Below, in pieces: positions 1 through 10,708 of a DNA stretch of 64,000 nt. This stretch comes from Bagarius yarrelli. Lineage: Eukaryota > Chordata > Actinopteri > Siluriformes > Sisoridae. The notes beneath the pieces are model-generated. The model did not search any database, had not been told where the DNA came from, and saw only the letters and a program-made list of their open reading frames with translations. Made by a program: the position numbers and the translations under genes. The first letter of the stretch is position 1. Each line of letters opens with the position of its first letter. The DNA is taken from NCBI GenBank assembly GCA_005784505.1, contig VCAZ01000105.1, forward strand, positions 536,668 to 600,667, given 5' to 3'.

Positions 1-204
1 AATCATCACTTATGTGTAGCCTTAACTGTTACGTTTAGTCCCTACACATTTACACCACAGCGCTGCTGAACGCTGCATTCTGATTGGTCAGAACGACGAT
101 GCTAATGAAGTTTTTTATAAGAGAAACTCTGACATCATTGTTTCTATAGTAACGTCTGATTAACAGCAACACAGAATAAAGTGTCCTGAGAAAGAGTCTC
201 TCAC
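1..204 (-). other. stac: stac intron 4, partial
   Basis: Begins with the donor GTGAGAGAC at 204. The stretch including ctgattggtcagaa near 80-92 resembles a common teleost interspersed repeat, but I cannot name it. No coding sequence is seen. Confidence 0.6.
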
Positions 205-286
205 CAATGGGCATGACCTCTTTAATGCAGCCAAACTGCTCCTGGATCAGCAGCGGGGAGCTGGAATATCTCTTGAAGCCTTTGGG
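205..286 (-). CDS. stac: stac exon 4: post-C1 segment
   Basis: The exon is 82 nt: 27 codons PKGFKRYSSSPLLIQEQFGC then IKEVMPI, plus the first base of an expected Ala codon. It matches the STAC1 stretch directly after the C1 domain, differing from the mammalian form as I recall it by a few conservative changes. The acceptor is TACAG/CCC and is preceded by about 25 nt of TG repeat instead of a normal pyrimidine tract. The donor is ATTG/GTGAGA. The next exon, expected to continue with GNKVDPVYETLR-like sequence, lies outside the window. Confidence 0.92.
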
Positions 287-290
287 CTGT

Positions 291-315
291 ACACACACAC
301 ACACACACACACACA
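291..315. repeat. (CA)n, read as (TG)n in the 3' splice site of stac exon 4
   Basis: Twelve and a half CA units end 4 nt before the exon 4 acceptor AG on the transcript strand. Confidence 0.97.
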
Positions 316-394
316 ATGATTAAAGCATTAATTACTTACTAATGCAACAGCTCACTTTTTATTAATTTCTTTGAAAGTCTCCATTTTATAGTCC

Positions 395-830
395 TTTATC
401 TGTTTATCCATCCATCCATCCATTTATCTATCTATTTATTCATCCATCTATGTATTCATTCATCCATTCATTCATCAGTCTATCTATTCATCTATCTCCT
501 CATTCGTCCATTCGGACACCTATCCATCATCCATCCATCCATTCTTTTCTCCATCTATTTAGCCATCTATTTATCCATCAGTCTATCTATCCATCCCTTT
601 ACCAACATTTTTCTTTTATCTTTCCAGCCTATTTATTTAGAATTAATTCATTTGTTTATCCAAGCAGTTATCTATCTGGACATCCATCCATCCATCACTC
701 ATTCATACATTCATCTGTTTATCCATCCATCCATCCAGCCAGCTAGCCGTCTATTAATCCCTCCATCCATTCATCTATCCATTTTATTCATTCACCCATT
801 CAGATGTCTATCCATCCAGCCGCCCACCAA
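395..830. repeat. degenerate CATC/CATT tetranucleotide array
   Basis: Impure array of CATC, TATC and CATT. It reads open in several frames (Ser/Ile/His-rich), which is an artefact of the repeat. Confidence 0.9.
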
Positions 831-908
<78 letters not shown>

Positions 909-909
909 A
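831..909. repeat. (CTAT)n microsatellite
   Basis: Nearly pure array of about 20 units continuing from the degenerate CATC array. Confidence 0.97.
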
Positions 910-1020
910 GCATTAAATAAAGAAAGTGGAGTGTGTACAGTGTTACACTGATGCTATGGTTTTTCAGACACTTAGTCAAGGTGAAAGAACATCCTGTTTA
1001 TCCTTCATCTTCTCTCTTTC

Positions 1021-1100
1021 ATACACCCCCCCCCCACACACACAGACACACATCCACCCCTCCACCGACACCCCCCCCCCCACCCACACACACAAACAAA
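1021..1100. repeat. C-tract and CA-rich low-complexity
   Basis: Two runs of 9 to 10 or more C flanked by CA repeats; a similar block lies at 1240-1285. Confidence 0.9.
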
Positions 1101-1380
1101 ACAAACCACAATAACATCCAGATGTAATCATTCATGTACAAATCTGCTCATTAGCCAAGGGGGCATTTCCATTGAAGGACAAAAAATGAATCTGTTTCAT
1201 CTTTTTCCATAAGGGTGCACTTTATCCCCAAACCCATACCTACCTACCCCCCCCCACACACACACCAACACACACCAACACCCAGCACGAATAACACAGT
1301 GTTTATCTGAGCAGTTCATACTGGTTTTTAATATTAATATCACTAAAGTATTACTAGAAGATTAGTAATATTATGTATTA

Positions 1381-1383
<3 letters not shown>

Positions 1384-1428
<45 letters not shown>
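1384..1428. repeat. (TA)n microsatellite
   Basis: About 22 TA units. Confidence 0.96.
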
Positions 1429-1432
<4 letters not shown>

Positions 1433-2180
1433 TTTTAGAGCTTTGAAGATGTAGACATAAATTTGGCATATAATTATTTGCTTGTCATCACTTCGTGTCT
1501 TCTCTTCTAGTTTCATCATGTTGCTGGCTTCAGGTGGTCTCCTTATAAGGAATATTTTGCTTTATGAAGCCATACATGGTGCGCACACACCCCCACACCC
1601 CCACACACACCCACACACAGCTCTAGCCTTTCCCTTAGTTGTTGTTTTGTTGCCAAATTGAGGGCCTAATCATCATCCTGCATCTGCTTTGATGAACTCC
1701 ATTCTAGCTTCGAGTGAGGAGACCAGGAGCTGCATGCAGGTTCTCAGCAGAGCCTTGAGCACCTCTTCACTTACACAGGAGAGACGGTTAAGATGCAGCT
1801 CATTATGGTGAATCCTTAAAAAACAGCAGTTTAACGAACGCAGGTGCCGCTTGGTGATTAGAGTAGCGAAATAAAATGCGTGAAAAGAACTGAATACATC
1901 AGGAAATAATCCGTCTTCAGTGTGGATCATTAGGAAGCAGGTCTCTGTTTGTGCTCTATAATGATGTCAAGACCAAAACCAAGTTCAAAACACACACCGA
2001 ATCCTTTACAGTCTCTTCCAAAACACAGCAACATTGAATTTTATAAATATATATTATTAGTTCTATAGTAACGGCAATTTAAAGAAACAAAACTGTATGA
2101 TGGTTATAGTGGGGTTAAAGGAGGTGACGTTTGAAGAAATATTTTTTATAGTAGGAGTCTCCAGGAAAAGCTGCTTTTTT

Positions 2181-2527
2181 CCATCCATCTATCCATCCAT
2201 CCATCCATCCATCCAACCATCCATCCAACAAACTATTTATCCTATCTCTGTACCAAATCAGGGATTTTATTTTTATTTATTTTATCCATCCATCCATCCA
2301 TCTATCCATCCAGCCATTTACCCAAACCATCCATCCATCCATCCATATATCTATCCATCCATCCATCCAATGATATTTAATTCTTTCATTTATCCATCCT
2401 TGTTTATTTAAACTCTCTGTGCATCCCATCCTTTTAGCCATTTATCCTTGTTTATCCATCAGTTCATACATGCATCCATCCGTCCATTTATCCATTTATA
2501 CACCATCTGTCTATTCTTTATTTAACC
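2181..2527. repeat. degenerate CATC tetranucleotide array
   Basis: Second CATC-based array, purest at 2187-2225 and 2284-2370, decaying to 2527. Confidence 0.9.
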
Positions 2528-3227
2528 ATCTGCAGAAGGCAAGTGAGGCTGTTTATATCTGCTATAAAATATAGATTATCAGTAGTTTTAAAGTTAAACA
2601 TTTAAAAATATTATTATGGTATAACAGAATAAAGCACAGGGGGCAGGACCATATAACACACAGAAACTGATTGCATTTTCAGATGTTTAGTAAACATTTC
2701 TAGAAGGATTCTCGGTGTCAGAGCTCTATAATTCACACCTACACTGACTCGCAGTAACGAAACACACACACAAATATCGTTCAGCTGGGAGGCCGTATTA
2801 AAAATACAAAGTGACTACTAATGGGAGGAAAAAAAGACAGGAAAATGCATGTGATTTATGGCAAAGACCAAACTCTGCTTCACCTTCATCTTATGTGATA
2901 TGATGTAGATATACACTGCTGTCAGGGAACATGGGGTTGAGTCAGGTGCAAGTGCAAAACTTTTATTTAAAGTAAAACACGAAAACCGATAAAAAAAAAA
3001 AACAGGCTGGAACAAGGACAACAACTGGAACTAACAATCAACATTCAACGCAACATTAACGAAGCAAAAGCGACACTGACTAAACCAGTGGGGTATAAAT
3101 ACACAAACTAATGAGGGAATTAATAAACCTTAACACAAAACACCGAAATACAACAGAAGAAACGACCAATTACAAGACACATGACAAGATCGCATGACAC
3201 TGACATAAACACCGAGCGTATGACATA

Positions 3228-3362
3228 CAAGTTCAAGTTCAAGGAGCTTTATTGTCATTTCAACCATATATAGCAGAACGCAGTGCACAGTGAAATGAAA
3301 TAACGTTTCTCCAGGACCCCCTGGTGCTACACAAAACATAGAATTCCACAAAAACATAAACA
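3228..3362 (-). mobile_element. interspersed repeat with ATGACAATAAAG 3' end, reverse copy
   Basis: The reverse complement reads from tcctggagaaacgtt to atgacaataaagctccttg. The same family occurs in forward orientation at 4205-4455 and 41945-42300. It is a common teleost repeat whose class I cannot name. Confidence 0.65.
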
Positions 3363-3574
3363 AAGGAACAGGAAGTCGCCCTCTGTTGGTCTAGTGGGTA
3401 ATGTTACATGCATCCATTACAACAGCTGTTCCCACTAAAAAGTTTTATTTAGGCTAAAAGAAACCCAATTAGCTCCGCCTACCTATAGCGTTAACATCTT
3501 TAGTCGACAATGCAATAGCACGGTTTAACCAGAGTGGCGCTGTAGTGCTAAACTGTCATATAATGTAATTAAAC

Positions 3575-3602
3575 AGACACACACACACACACACACACAC
3601 AC
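3575..3602. repeat. (AC)n microsatellite
   Basis: Fourteen AC units. Confidence 0.96.
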
Positions 3603-4204
3603 TTAATAGAAATCTATGTTTACAGCACTGCATATTTATTATCAATTCTGCCGTGACTTTACAGTGGAGGTGATTTTGCCAAGTAGGCTGTGATGCTGGA
3701 TTACTAACAATCTTTGTTAATTCTGGATCAACATTAAAATCAACCAATCATAACCATCTGATGTCATTAGTGTGTGTCGACAAAACCCGCCTCAATCCAT
3801 TTTTTTAAATCTTTTCCTCCTTGTGAACAAAATGTAATATTATAAATGTATTTATTTAATAATGAATATGTGCATGAATAAAAGTGCATGAATAAAATAT
3901 AAATTCATATATATATATTTTTTTTTTTTTTTAATTTATGGTTATGTTAATCTGTCTTGTGATTGTTAAATGTTAAAAGGTTGCGATTTAATGAAATGCA
4001 TTTAAAGGCAGTTTCATAGTAAAAATGTTGCTCTATTGCGGTTCTACAGGTTCACCGTTGCAGAACATTTTACATTCAATTGTTTATTAGAGATTGTTAA
4101 TAATTCACTGTCCACATTCACTGGACACACACTGATGACATCAGATGGTTGTGATTGGTTGATCACTCCACCTTGACTCTTTTTGCAACTTTTAATCAAT
4201 TTGC

Positions 4205-4455
4205 ACAATATAGAGTCTGTCCTCTGGTCGGCGCTAGGGCTGCCTGTCTGGAGTGTTGTTTGTATTGATTAATTGCCCTATCTGTATTACACTGTTTGCA
4301 CCAGATTGAACATTATGCAGTTTGTGGCTAAGTCAATTTATTCTAAAATCTTTGGCTCTGTTTTGTTCCTGGTTTTATGTGGCTCTTTGTTGTTTTTGTA
4401 TAGTTTGCTGTTGTTTTATGTAGTGTTTTGGTCTTGAAAGGACAGAAAGTTCAGT
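4205..4455 (+). mobile_element. interspersed repeat with ATGACAATAAAG-type family, diverged copy
   Basis: Shares ggtcggcgcta, ctgtttgcaccag and the following T/G-rich stretch with the copy at 41945-42300. The end containing the polyadenylation-like motif is missing. Confidence 0.55.
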
Positions 4456-4745
4456 GGTACTTTGACCTAAGAGTGTCCCAAGTAACGAGTTTTTGGAGAT
4501 ACAAGTCGTCTTTCGCCCGATTTTTTGGTTTGAGTTGCGAGCTAAATGTCGTGTTACGAGCCATATTGAGACACCCACCCGCCAGTTGGCGTAGTAAACA
4601 CCACAGTAAACGCCATAACATCCGCCTAGCATCCCGTGTCTCACTTGATAGATAGTCAGACATGCGCGTTAACAAGTCGTCTGATCTGATCTGTATCCTG
4701 CAGAGGTTAGCCGCAACCTGCCTCAACACACCTGCATGTAAATTT
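4455..4745. mobile_element. possible old DNA transposon fragment
   Basis: Starts cagtggtactttgacc and continues with gttacgag and gagatacaagtcgtct, which resemble a teleost DNA transposon family from memory. No second terminal inverted repeat was found. Confidence 0.35.
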
Positions 4746-6061
4746 CAAGTTTACCTAGCAAGGCTTTGATTAGCAGTTTTAGGTGTGTTTGATTGGAGTT
4801 GAAGTTTGGTGACTCTTGCAATGAGCATAACTCTAATTTAGAAGGTAAAATATTTGCAGATTAATCAATTAATCATTATAATAATTGCTGCTAAATCAAC
4901 AAACAAAATAATCACCAGTTGCAGCCCTAATGGCGGCCAAAAGCAGGAACGCCTGCTTGTACACACACACACACACACATACACAAACTACAGAGATGAA
5001 TAAAACTCCTAAACAGCGACCAAATTAATAAATAAATTCTACTAAAAATCCTATAAACAGTTTCTTGTGGACTCGAATGTAGGATTTTATTTTATTTTTT
5101 TATTTCAATCAACTCACAAAACACAACTCATGTCCATATCCGTTGGGGTTTGAAGACTCCATCTGGTCTGAATGATAGCTTGAGCCAAGACAAATAAACT
5201 CGGATTAAAAATAACAACTGAAGCCAAGTTAATAGAAAAGCTGGACTCTGAAACGCCGGAGTTCTGCTCAGGATTCACATCCTGGGTAAAACTGAGATAT
5301 GAACTGGCAGAATGAAATGGCAGTGGTGATGATACAGACGTCATGGGTAAATAGTGGGCGTGGCTTATTATAAATATTATAAAAATTTAAACAAAGGTTG
5401 AAATCTCAATGATTCCAGTTTTCTGGATATTTTTTCCGCAGAAATACCTGGCATGGATCTGGATGGGAAAAACAGTTTCCATGTCACTGATATTCCTCGG
5501 AGGATTTTTTTTCCATCATCATATTTATATTTAGAGCTCCGTGTGGGGGAGAATTTTCACATTCAGAGGCATATTTTTAAGATAATATGACATGCATTCA
5601 GCCAACTTTAATCCATTTTTCCGCCATCTTTTATTTTGCGTAACTGTGTGGACCTTTTTTCCATGTGAAGGCATTTTTATTTCAGACTTAAAACTGTGTT
5701 TTGGACTTATAGAATGCACTGAAGATCTGGCAACGCATCACCATTGAACGCTCAGGCTGTATCAGCGTCAGTGATATCGATCGAGCGGTTTTAAACTTTG
5801 CCTAATGTTATTTCAATTGTTTGAATTTTCTATAAATAATTTCTGTCACTGCTGATATTTTTGTAAATTTTTGTATTATTATTTATAGCTCAATAGCAGC
5901 AGTTCCGAACAGGATCATTTCCATCAGCCACTATATCTCTCAGGATGAGGGACATAACTTTTTTGATTTATTTAGTCACGTATTTCACAGCACACATGGC
6001 CCAGCATTTGTATTTTACTTGTACTGTTATTTGTTGTTGTCAGTTGCATTGCAATCCTCTA

Positions 6062-6064
<3 letters not shown>

Positions 6065-6133
<69 letters not shown>

Positions 6134-6135
6134 AC
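6065..6135. repeat. (TA)n microsatellite
   Basis: Over 30 TA units with one interruption, followed by a TTA array at 6150-6173. Confidence 0.96.
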
Positions 6136-6298
6136 CACACACACACCTATTTATTATTATTATTATTATTATTGCAAGGATAAGAACAGTTAATAATTCA
6201 GCATCAGCTGCCACCAGTTTTCTGTAGTGTGTTTGGTACAAAACGTAGACTGAAATAGTTTAAAAAGGTTATTGTACATTTAAAGGCTGTAAGCCAGC

Positions 6299-6446
6299 GA
6301 GAGACAGAGAGATCAAGAAAAATGAGACCGAGAAAGAGGGAAAGAGAGAAAGAGATAGAGAGAGAGAGAGATACAGAGAGAGAAAGAGAGAGAGGGGGGA
6401 GACAGAAAGAGATGAGAGAGAAACAGAAAAAGAAAGACAGACAGAG

Positions 6447-6493
<47 letters not shown>

Positions 6494-6532
6494 AAGAGAG
6501 AGATGAGAAAGAGAGAAAGAGAGATTTTTCAG
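6299..6532. repeat. (GA)n purine tract
   Basis: Almost pure purine on the + strand (CT-rich in the stac transcript), with AAGA and CAGA interruptions. Open frames here (Arg/Glu or Ser/Leu) are repeat artefacts. Confidence 0.95.
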
Positions 6533-6734
6533 GAAAATAACCGAAGTATCTTGTAAGTTTTGTTTCCATTTCAGGTTGAAAAACTTAGCTCATTAGGATG
6601 CCTGCTTACACTTCAGTACACACCGTTTAATGCTGAACACTTCAATCGCATTGACAAAAACAAGTGGCAGGTTTAATATAGCTCATAACATGCACGCAAA
6701 CACACACTTAATTACAATTATAGGGCCTGTAATA

Positions 6735-6761
6735 AACACACACACACACACACACACACAC
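6735..6761. repeat. (CA)n microsatellite
   Basis: Thirteen CA units. Confidence 0.95.
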
Positions 6762-8237
6762 TCTATCTCTTTATCTCTGAGTGACAAGATATAACCATAT
6801 TCTTCACACTGTAAGTTAACAGTACTTCTACCCATGATGCACCCTGTTTACCATAATAAAACCAGAATATTTAAAAAATATTATCACCTTAAATTTAGCC
6901 TAATGTACATTATTTAGCAAAAATCAATTAAAACATCAGTAAAACAAAAATAAAGTGTCAATTCATAAATAAATTCTACTTTGTTTAATGATTATTATTA
7001 TTAGTGGCGGCCGGTCAATAGAGGGCGCTGTGGTGCCTCCCTAAGACTAAAGCTACTTACCATGATAATCTTAGCATTTAGTCGTACTGTTCCACTGTTG
7101 GTCGTATTATCCCTTATTTAAAAACCCAATAATCAAAAGTGTATTTCGTTCATGTGTGTTCGGGACGTTGGACAAACACGTGTGTATGTAGGTGCGTAAA
7201 ACATGTGATTTGAGGATGAGCTCTAATTGGCTTGTTTGAAATACTCCTCCCACTTTTGCTGTTAGCGAATCAATATTGACTTTTTGGCCTGGTGTGATTG
7301 GTCTGCTTTTATTATGTCTCATGCCTGCTTGGCTGGATGTGACCTAAGTCACGCTTTTTATTGTTCTCCCCTCTAGTGGACAACATTAGTACTACAGCCT
7401 TCAGCTCTGAATCCGATTGATAAAAATGGCTGAATCATTATCTTAATTACGTAATTACAGATAATAAACTCATTCAAATCACATTCACCGATTTATACTA
7501 CATTTATTACATTCTTTAACTGTCTTTCACTTCTTTTTAAATATTTTAGCTAATGGTAATGTTACATTATCACTATCAACTATTTATTTTTTTACCCTTT
7601 CTTAAATTTGTCAGATAAATATAAATGACCCTTCATGCTACTAATTGATATATATACATTTTAAAGATTATTTTTTGCCATTTTAGCTTTGCAATTTATG
7701 CCTTAACTGAGGGATAAAATGGAAGAGAGTGTGACCTGGCAAGGACCTAAGCCGGGAATCATAACTGGGTCGTCGGAGCACAACAACTTGTGCATGTGGG
7801 TGCCGACGTCTTAACCCACAACAATAAAGTAATAATGTACATAATGTAGATTAAACCCTTATATTGGCTCATCAATTATGCAACTTTTGTTTATCCTCCT
7901 TTTTATGAAGTGAGAAATTAAAAATATCTAATTACATATTCTTAATAGAAATACTATTAACCGGAGGACAAGAGGAAGGGTAAAAGTGAGAACTATGTAA
8001 ACCGGATTTGTTTGTAGATTCTGCGGTCAGTAATTCCAGGACTTAAATCCAGGACACAGGCCTAATTTTTGCCTCATAAATATTAAATTCTAAGACAAAT
8101 TTAGTGCAACACCAGATTCTTAAAACCATTAAATCATCACAGATATAATAAAAACATAGTCCTTACCATCACCGGAAATACAGCAAAATCTGTCTTATTG
8201 AGCAAAAATCAATAAAAAAACAGACAACAAAAAAGTG

Positions 8238-8241
8238 TCAA

Positions 8242-8272
<31 letters not shown>

Positions 8273-8286
8273 CAGAGAAGAGAGAG

Positions 8287-8362
<76 letters not shown>

Positions 8363-8410
8363 AAGAAAGAGAGAAAGAAAGAAGAGAAAGAGAGAGAGAG
8401 ACAGAGAGAG

Positions 8411-8453
<43 letters not shown>

Positions 8454-8589
8454 GAGAAGAGAGAGAAGAGAGAAGAAAGAGAGAGAGAAAAAAATAGAGA
8501 GAGAGAGAGACAAAGAGACCAGAGAGAGAGATAGAGAGAAAGAGAGAGAAACAGAGAGAGACAAAAGAGAGAGAGAAACGAGAAGAGAT

Positions 8590-8648
<59 letters not shown>

Positions 8649-8657
8649 AAGAGAGAG
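8238..8657. repeat. (GA)n purine tract, about 420 bp
   Basis: Purine run broken by only a few pyrimidines, with pure GA stretches of over 40 bp. Potential triplex (H-DNA) sequence, and a long pyrimidine tract in the stac pre-mRNA. Confidence 0.96.
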
Positions 8658-8763
8658 TTTCCTCCCTTTTTTCCTTTTATTTATTTATTGATTTAGGAAA
8701 CCATTAAAGTCCACAACATTAGTTCTAAATCTAAATAAACTTTTTTTTCATTGTATCTAGGAC

Positions 8764-9478
8764 GACCTGTCCTACCCCTACCCTAGCCTGCCCTGCACTA
8801 TCTTACTCTACACTACCCTGCCCTGCACTACCCTACACTGCTCTACCCTGCCCTCCCCTGCCCTGCACTACCCTAACCCTACTAACCACGCCTGCCTGCA
8901 CTACCTTACTCTACACTACCCTGCCCTGCACTACCCTACACTGCTCTACCCTGCCCTCCCCTGCCCTGCACTACCCTACCCTAGCCTGCCCTGCACTACC
9001 TTACTCTACACTACCCTGCCCTGCACTACCTGCACTACCCTACACTGCTCTACCTACCCCTACACTGCCCTCCCTGCACTACCCGCCCTGCACTACCATA
9101 ACCCTACCCTAGCCTGCCCTGCACTACCTTACTCTACACTACCCTGCCCTGCACTGCCCTACCTGCACCTACCACCTACACTGCCCCTACCTACTGCTCT
9201 AACTAACCTGCACTACCCTACCCTAGCCTGCCCTGCACTACCTTACTCTACACTACCCTGCCCTGCACTACCCTACACTGCTCTACCCTGCCCTCCCCTG
9301 CCCTGCACTACCCTACCCTAGCCTGCCCTGCACTACCTTACTCTACACTACCCTGCCCTGCACTACCTGCACTACCCTCCGCTGCAAAGCGTGTAAAATG
9401 GCACTGCTCTACCCTGTCCTGCCCTACCCTGCACTTCCTTACCTTACCCTACCCTGCACTACCCTGCCCTGCCCTGTC
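8764..9478. repeat. minisatellite of 5-bp words in a 95-bp higher-order unit
   Basis: Built of pentamers such as ccctg, cacta, ccctac and gcctg. The marker tagcctgcc recurs at 8785, 8982, 9110, 9225 and 9319; the cleanest spacing is 94-95 bp (19 pentamers), with irregular units between. A 25-nt non-repeat segment at 9377-9401 interrupts it. Confidence 0.93.
9377..9401 (+). repeat. reversed 25-nt copy of stac exon 3 inside the minisatellite
   Basis: The 25 nt beginning ctccgctgcaaagcg and ending aaaatgg are identical to the coding strand of exon 3 (reverse complement of 9767-9791). The pentamer repeat resumes directly on each side. The segment is on the opposite strand from the exon, so the two form a 25-bp inverted repeat with a 365-bp spacer. 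Confidence 0.95.
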
Positions 9479-9608
9479 CTGTCCTCCCCCCACAAATAGA
9501 GTACTTATACCTTATTGAATCCAGTGTAACGGCACTACAGAGTTTAAATGTTGAACAGTTGTAGCACAATCTGCGAATGCACTTTACAGACGTGGCCACA
9601 GCAGTACA

Positions 9609-9697
9609 GAGGGTGTGTGTGTTCGTGTGTGTGTGTGTGTGTGTAAGAGTGTATGAGAGGGTTTGTGTTTGTGTGTGTAAGAGTGTATGGGGGGGTG
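9609..9697. repeat. GT-rich repeat just downstream of stac exon 3
   Basis: GT runs with two copies of gtaagagtgtatg; on the transcript it is CA-rich and begins within 20 nt of the exon 3 donor. Confidence 0.93.
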
Positions 9698-9710
9698 TGT
9701 GAACTCTTAC

Positions 9711-9811
9711 CAGTTTGCCCATGCACCTCTGCTGCCCCACTCTGTTCAGACATTTGTGATGGATGCCCATTTTACACGCTTTGCAGCGGAGTCCCAGCTT
9801 GGCGTTTGGGC
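9711..9811 (-). CDS. stac: stac exon 3: second half of the C1 zinc finger
   Basis: The exon is 101 nt: two bases finishing the split Gly codon, then 33 codons from PNAKLGLRCKACKM to QQRCMGKL. It supplies C1 ligands C162, C165, H170, C173 and C182, so all eight metal ligands are intact. The acceptor is ttgacag/G with a weak pyrimidine tract; the donor is CTG/GTAAGAGTT, phase 0. The intron just downstream, read on the transcript strand, is rich in CA repeats (9609-9697). Farther downstream lies a minisatellite holding a reversed 25-nt copy of this exon (9377-9401), so the primary transcript contains a perfect antisense match to codons for LRCKACK in cis. Confidence 0.93.
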
Positions 9812-10186
9812 CTGTCAATCACACATCACACTTATTAACATATCACAGGGTCAAAGGTCAGGTAAGCCATAGTCGCGGTTAGTTAGCAAGAAAAACAACA
9901 GATAAGTTACAACATCATTTTTGTCTCTCACAGCCATTTTGGTTTTTAATGGAGATTTGTGGGCGGAGTTAAATCAGAACCTGCTGTAAATTTGTCACCT
10001 ACATAATTATACACAGTACAACATATAGTGAACTGCTTTTTACGACTTTACAAATTTAAAGGAGTTATCAAATGAAATAAAAAAAATATACAAGAAAAAT
10101 AGAACAAAAATAGAATAAAATATAATAATAAAAAAAAAAAATCTAATAAAATATTAAAATAAAATAAAAATTTTAATTTTTTAGAG

Positions 10187-10275
10187 ACGGCTGGATTCCC
10201 TCCAGCAGATCCCTGTGACCCCCGAATTAGGGAATGAGTGGGTATAGACGATAAATAAATAAATGAATGAAAAAA
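10187..10275 (-). mobile_element. interspersed repeat (tatacccgctta family), end fragment
   Basis: The reverse complement contains cactcattccctaattc, gggtcacagggatct and ctggagggaatcc, as in the copies at 49245-49590 and 63462-63620. Confidence 0.6.
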
Positions 10276-10519
10276 TATAAATATAAAAATATACTGAACT
10301 TATTATATAGTATTATATATGCTGCGTGTATATATAAAGGGACACGCAGTGGTGAATAAAGTGCCAACTGAATATTTGCTGCTAATTAACATGAATATAT
10401 AATATAATTAAATTATAAATGGACAGGGACTGTATTTATTTTTTTATTTTTGTATTCATTTATTTATTCACATTAATATGATTAGTTTAAAATTGCAGAA
10501 AACCCCCAAACAAAAAGAT

Positions 10520-10708
10520 ATTACATTTCCAGTATTTGGCAGATGTCTTCATCCAGAGCGACTTCCATTTCTGTCTTTTATACATCTAAGTAATTGGGGG
10601 TTAAGAGCCTTGCTCAGGGGCCCAATAGTGGCAAATTGTTGGTGCTGGGAATCGAACCTGGATCTTTCAATTGGCAATCCAACACCTTAACCACTGATCT
10701 ACCACATG
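10520..10708 (-). mobile_element. tRNA-derived SINE, family A
   Basis: The reverse complement has the tRNA-like head (ggttaaggtgttgga, ggttcgattcccag-type B box) and the tail ending ctggatgaagacatctgcc. Copies recur throughout the window. Confidence 0.8.

Larger units (their letters stand above)
287..9710 (-). other. stac: stac intron 3
   Basis: Donor GTAAGAGTT at 9710, acceptor TACAG at 291-287. Contains CATC, TATC, TA, CA and GA microsatellites, a 95-bp minisatellite, two copies of a repeat with the ATGACAATAAAG end, and an old DNA-transposon-like segment. Stretches 2530-3225, 5000-6050, 6780-8230 show nothing I recognise beyond AT-rich intronic sequence. Confidence 0.8.

Noticed and set aside
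7005..7060. Possible transposon end with gtggcggccggtcaatagag
   Set aside because: Looks familiar as a teleost DNA transposon end, but no partner end or copy in the window supports it.
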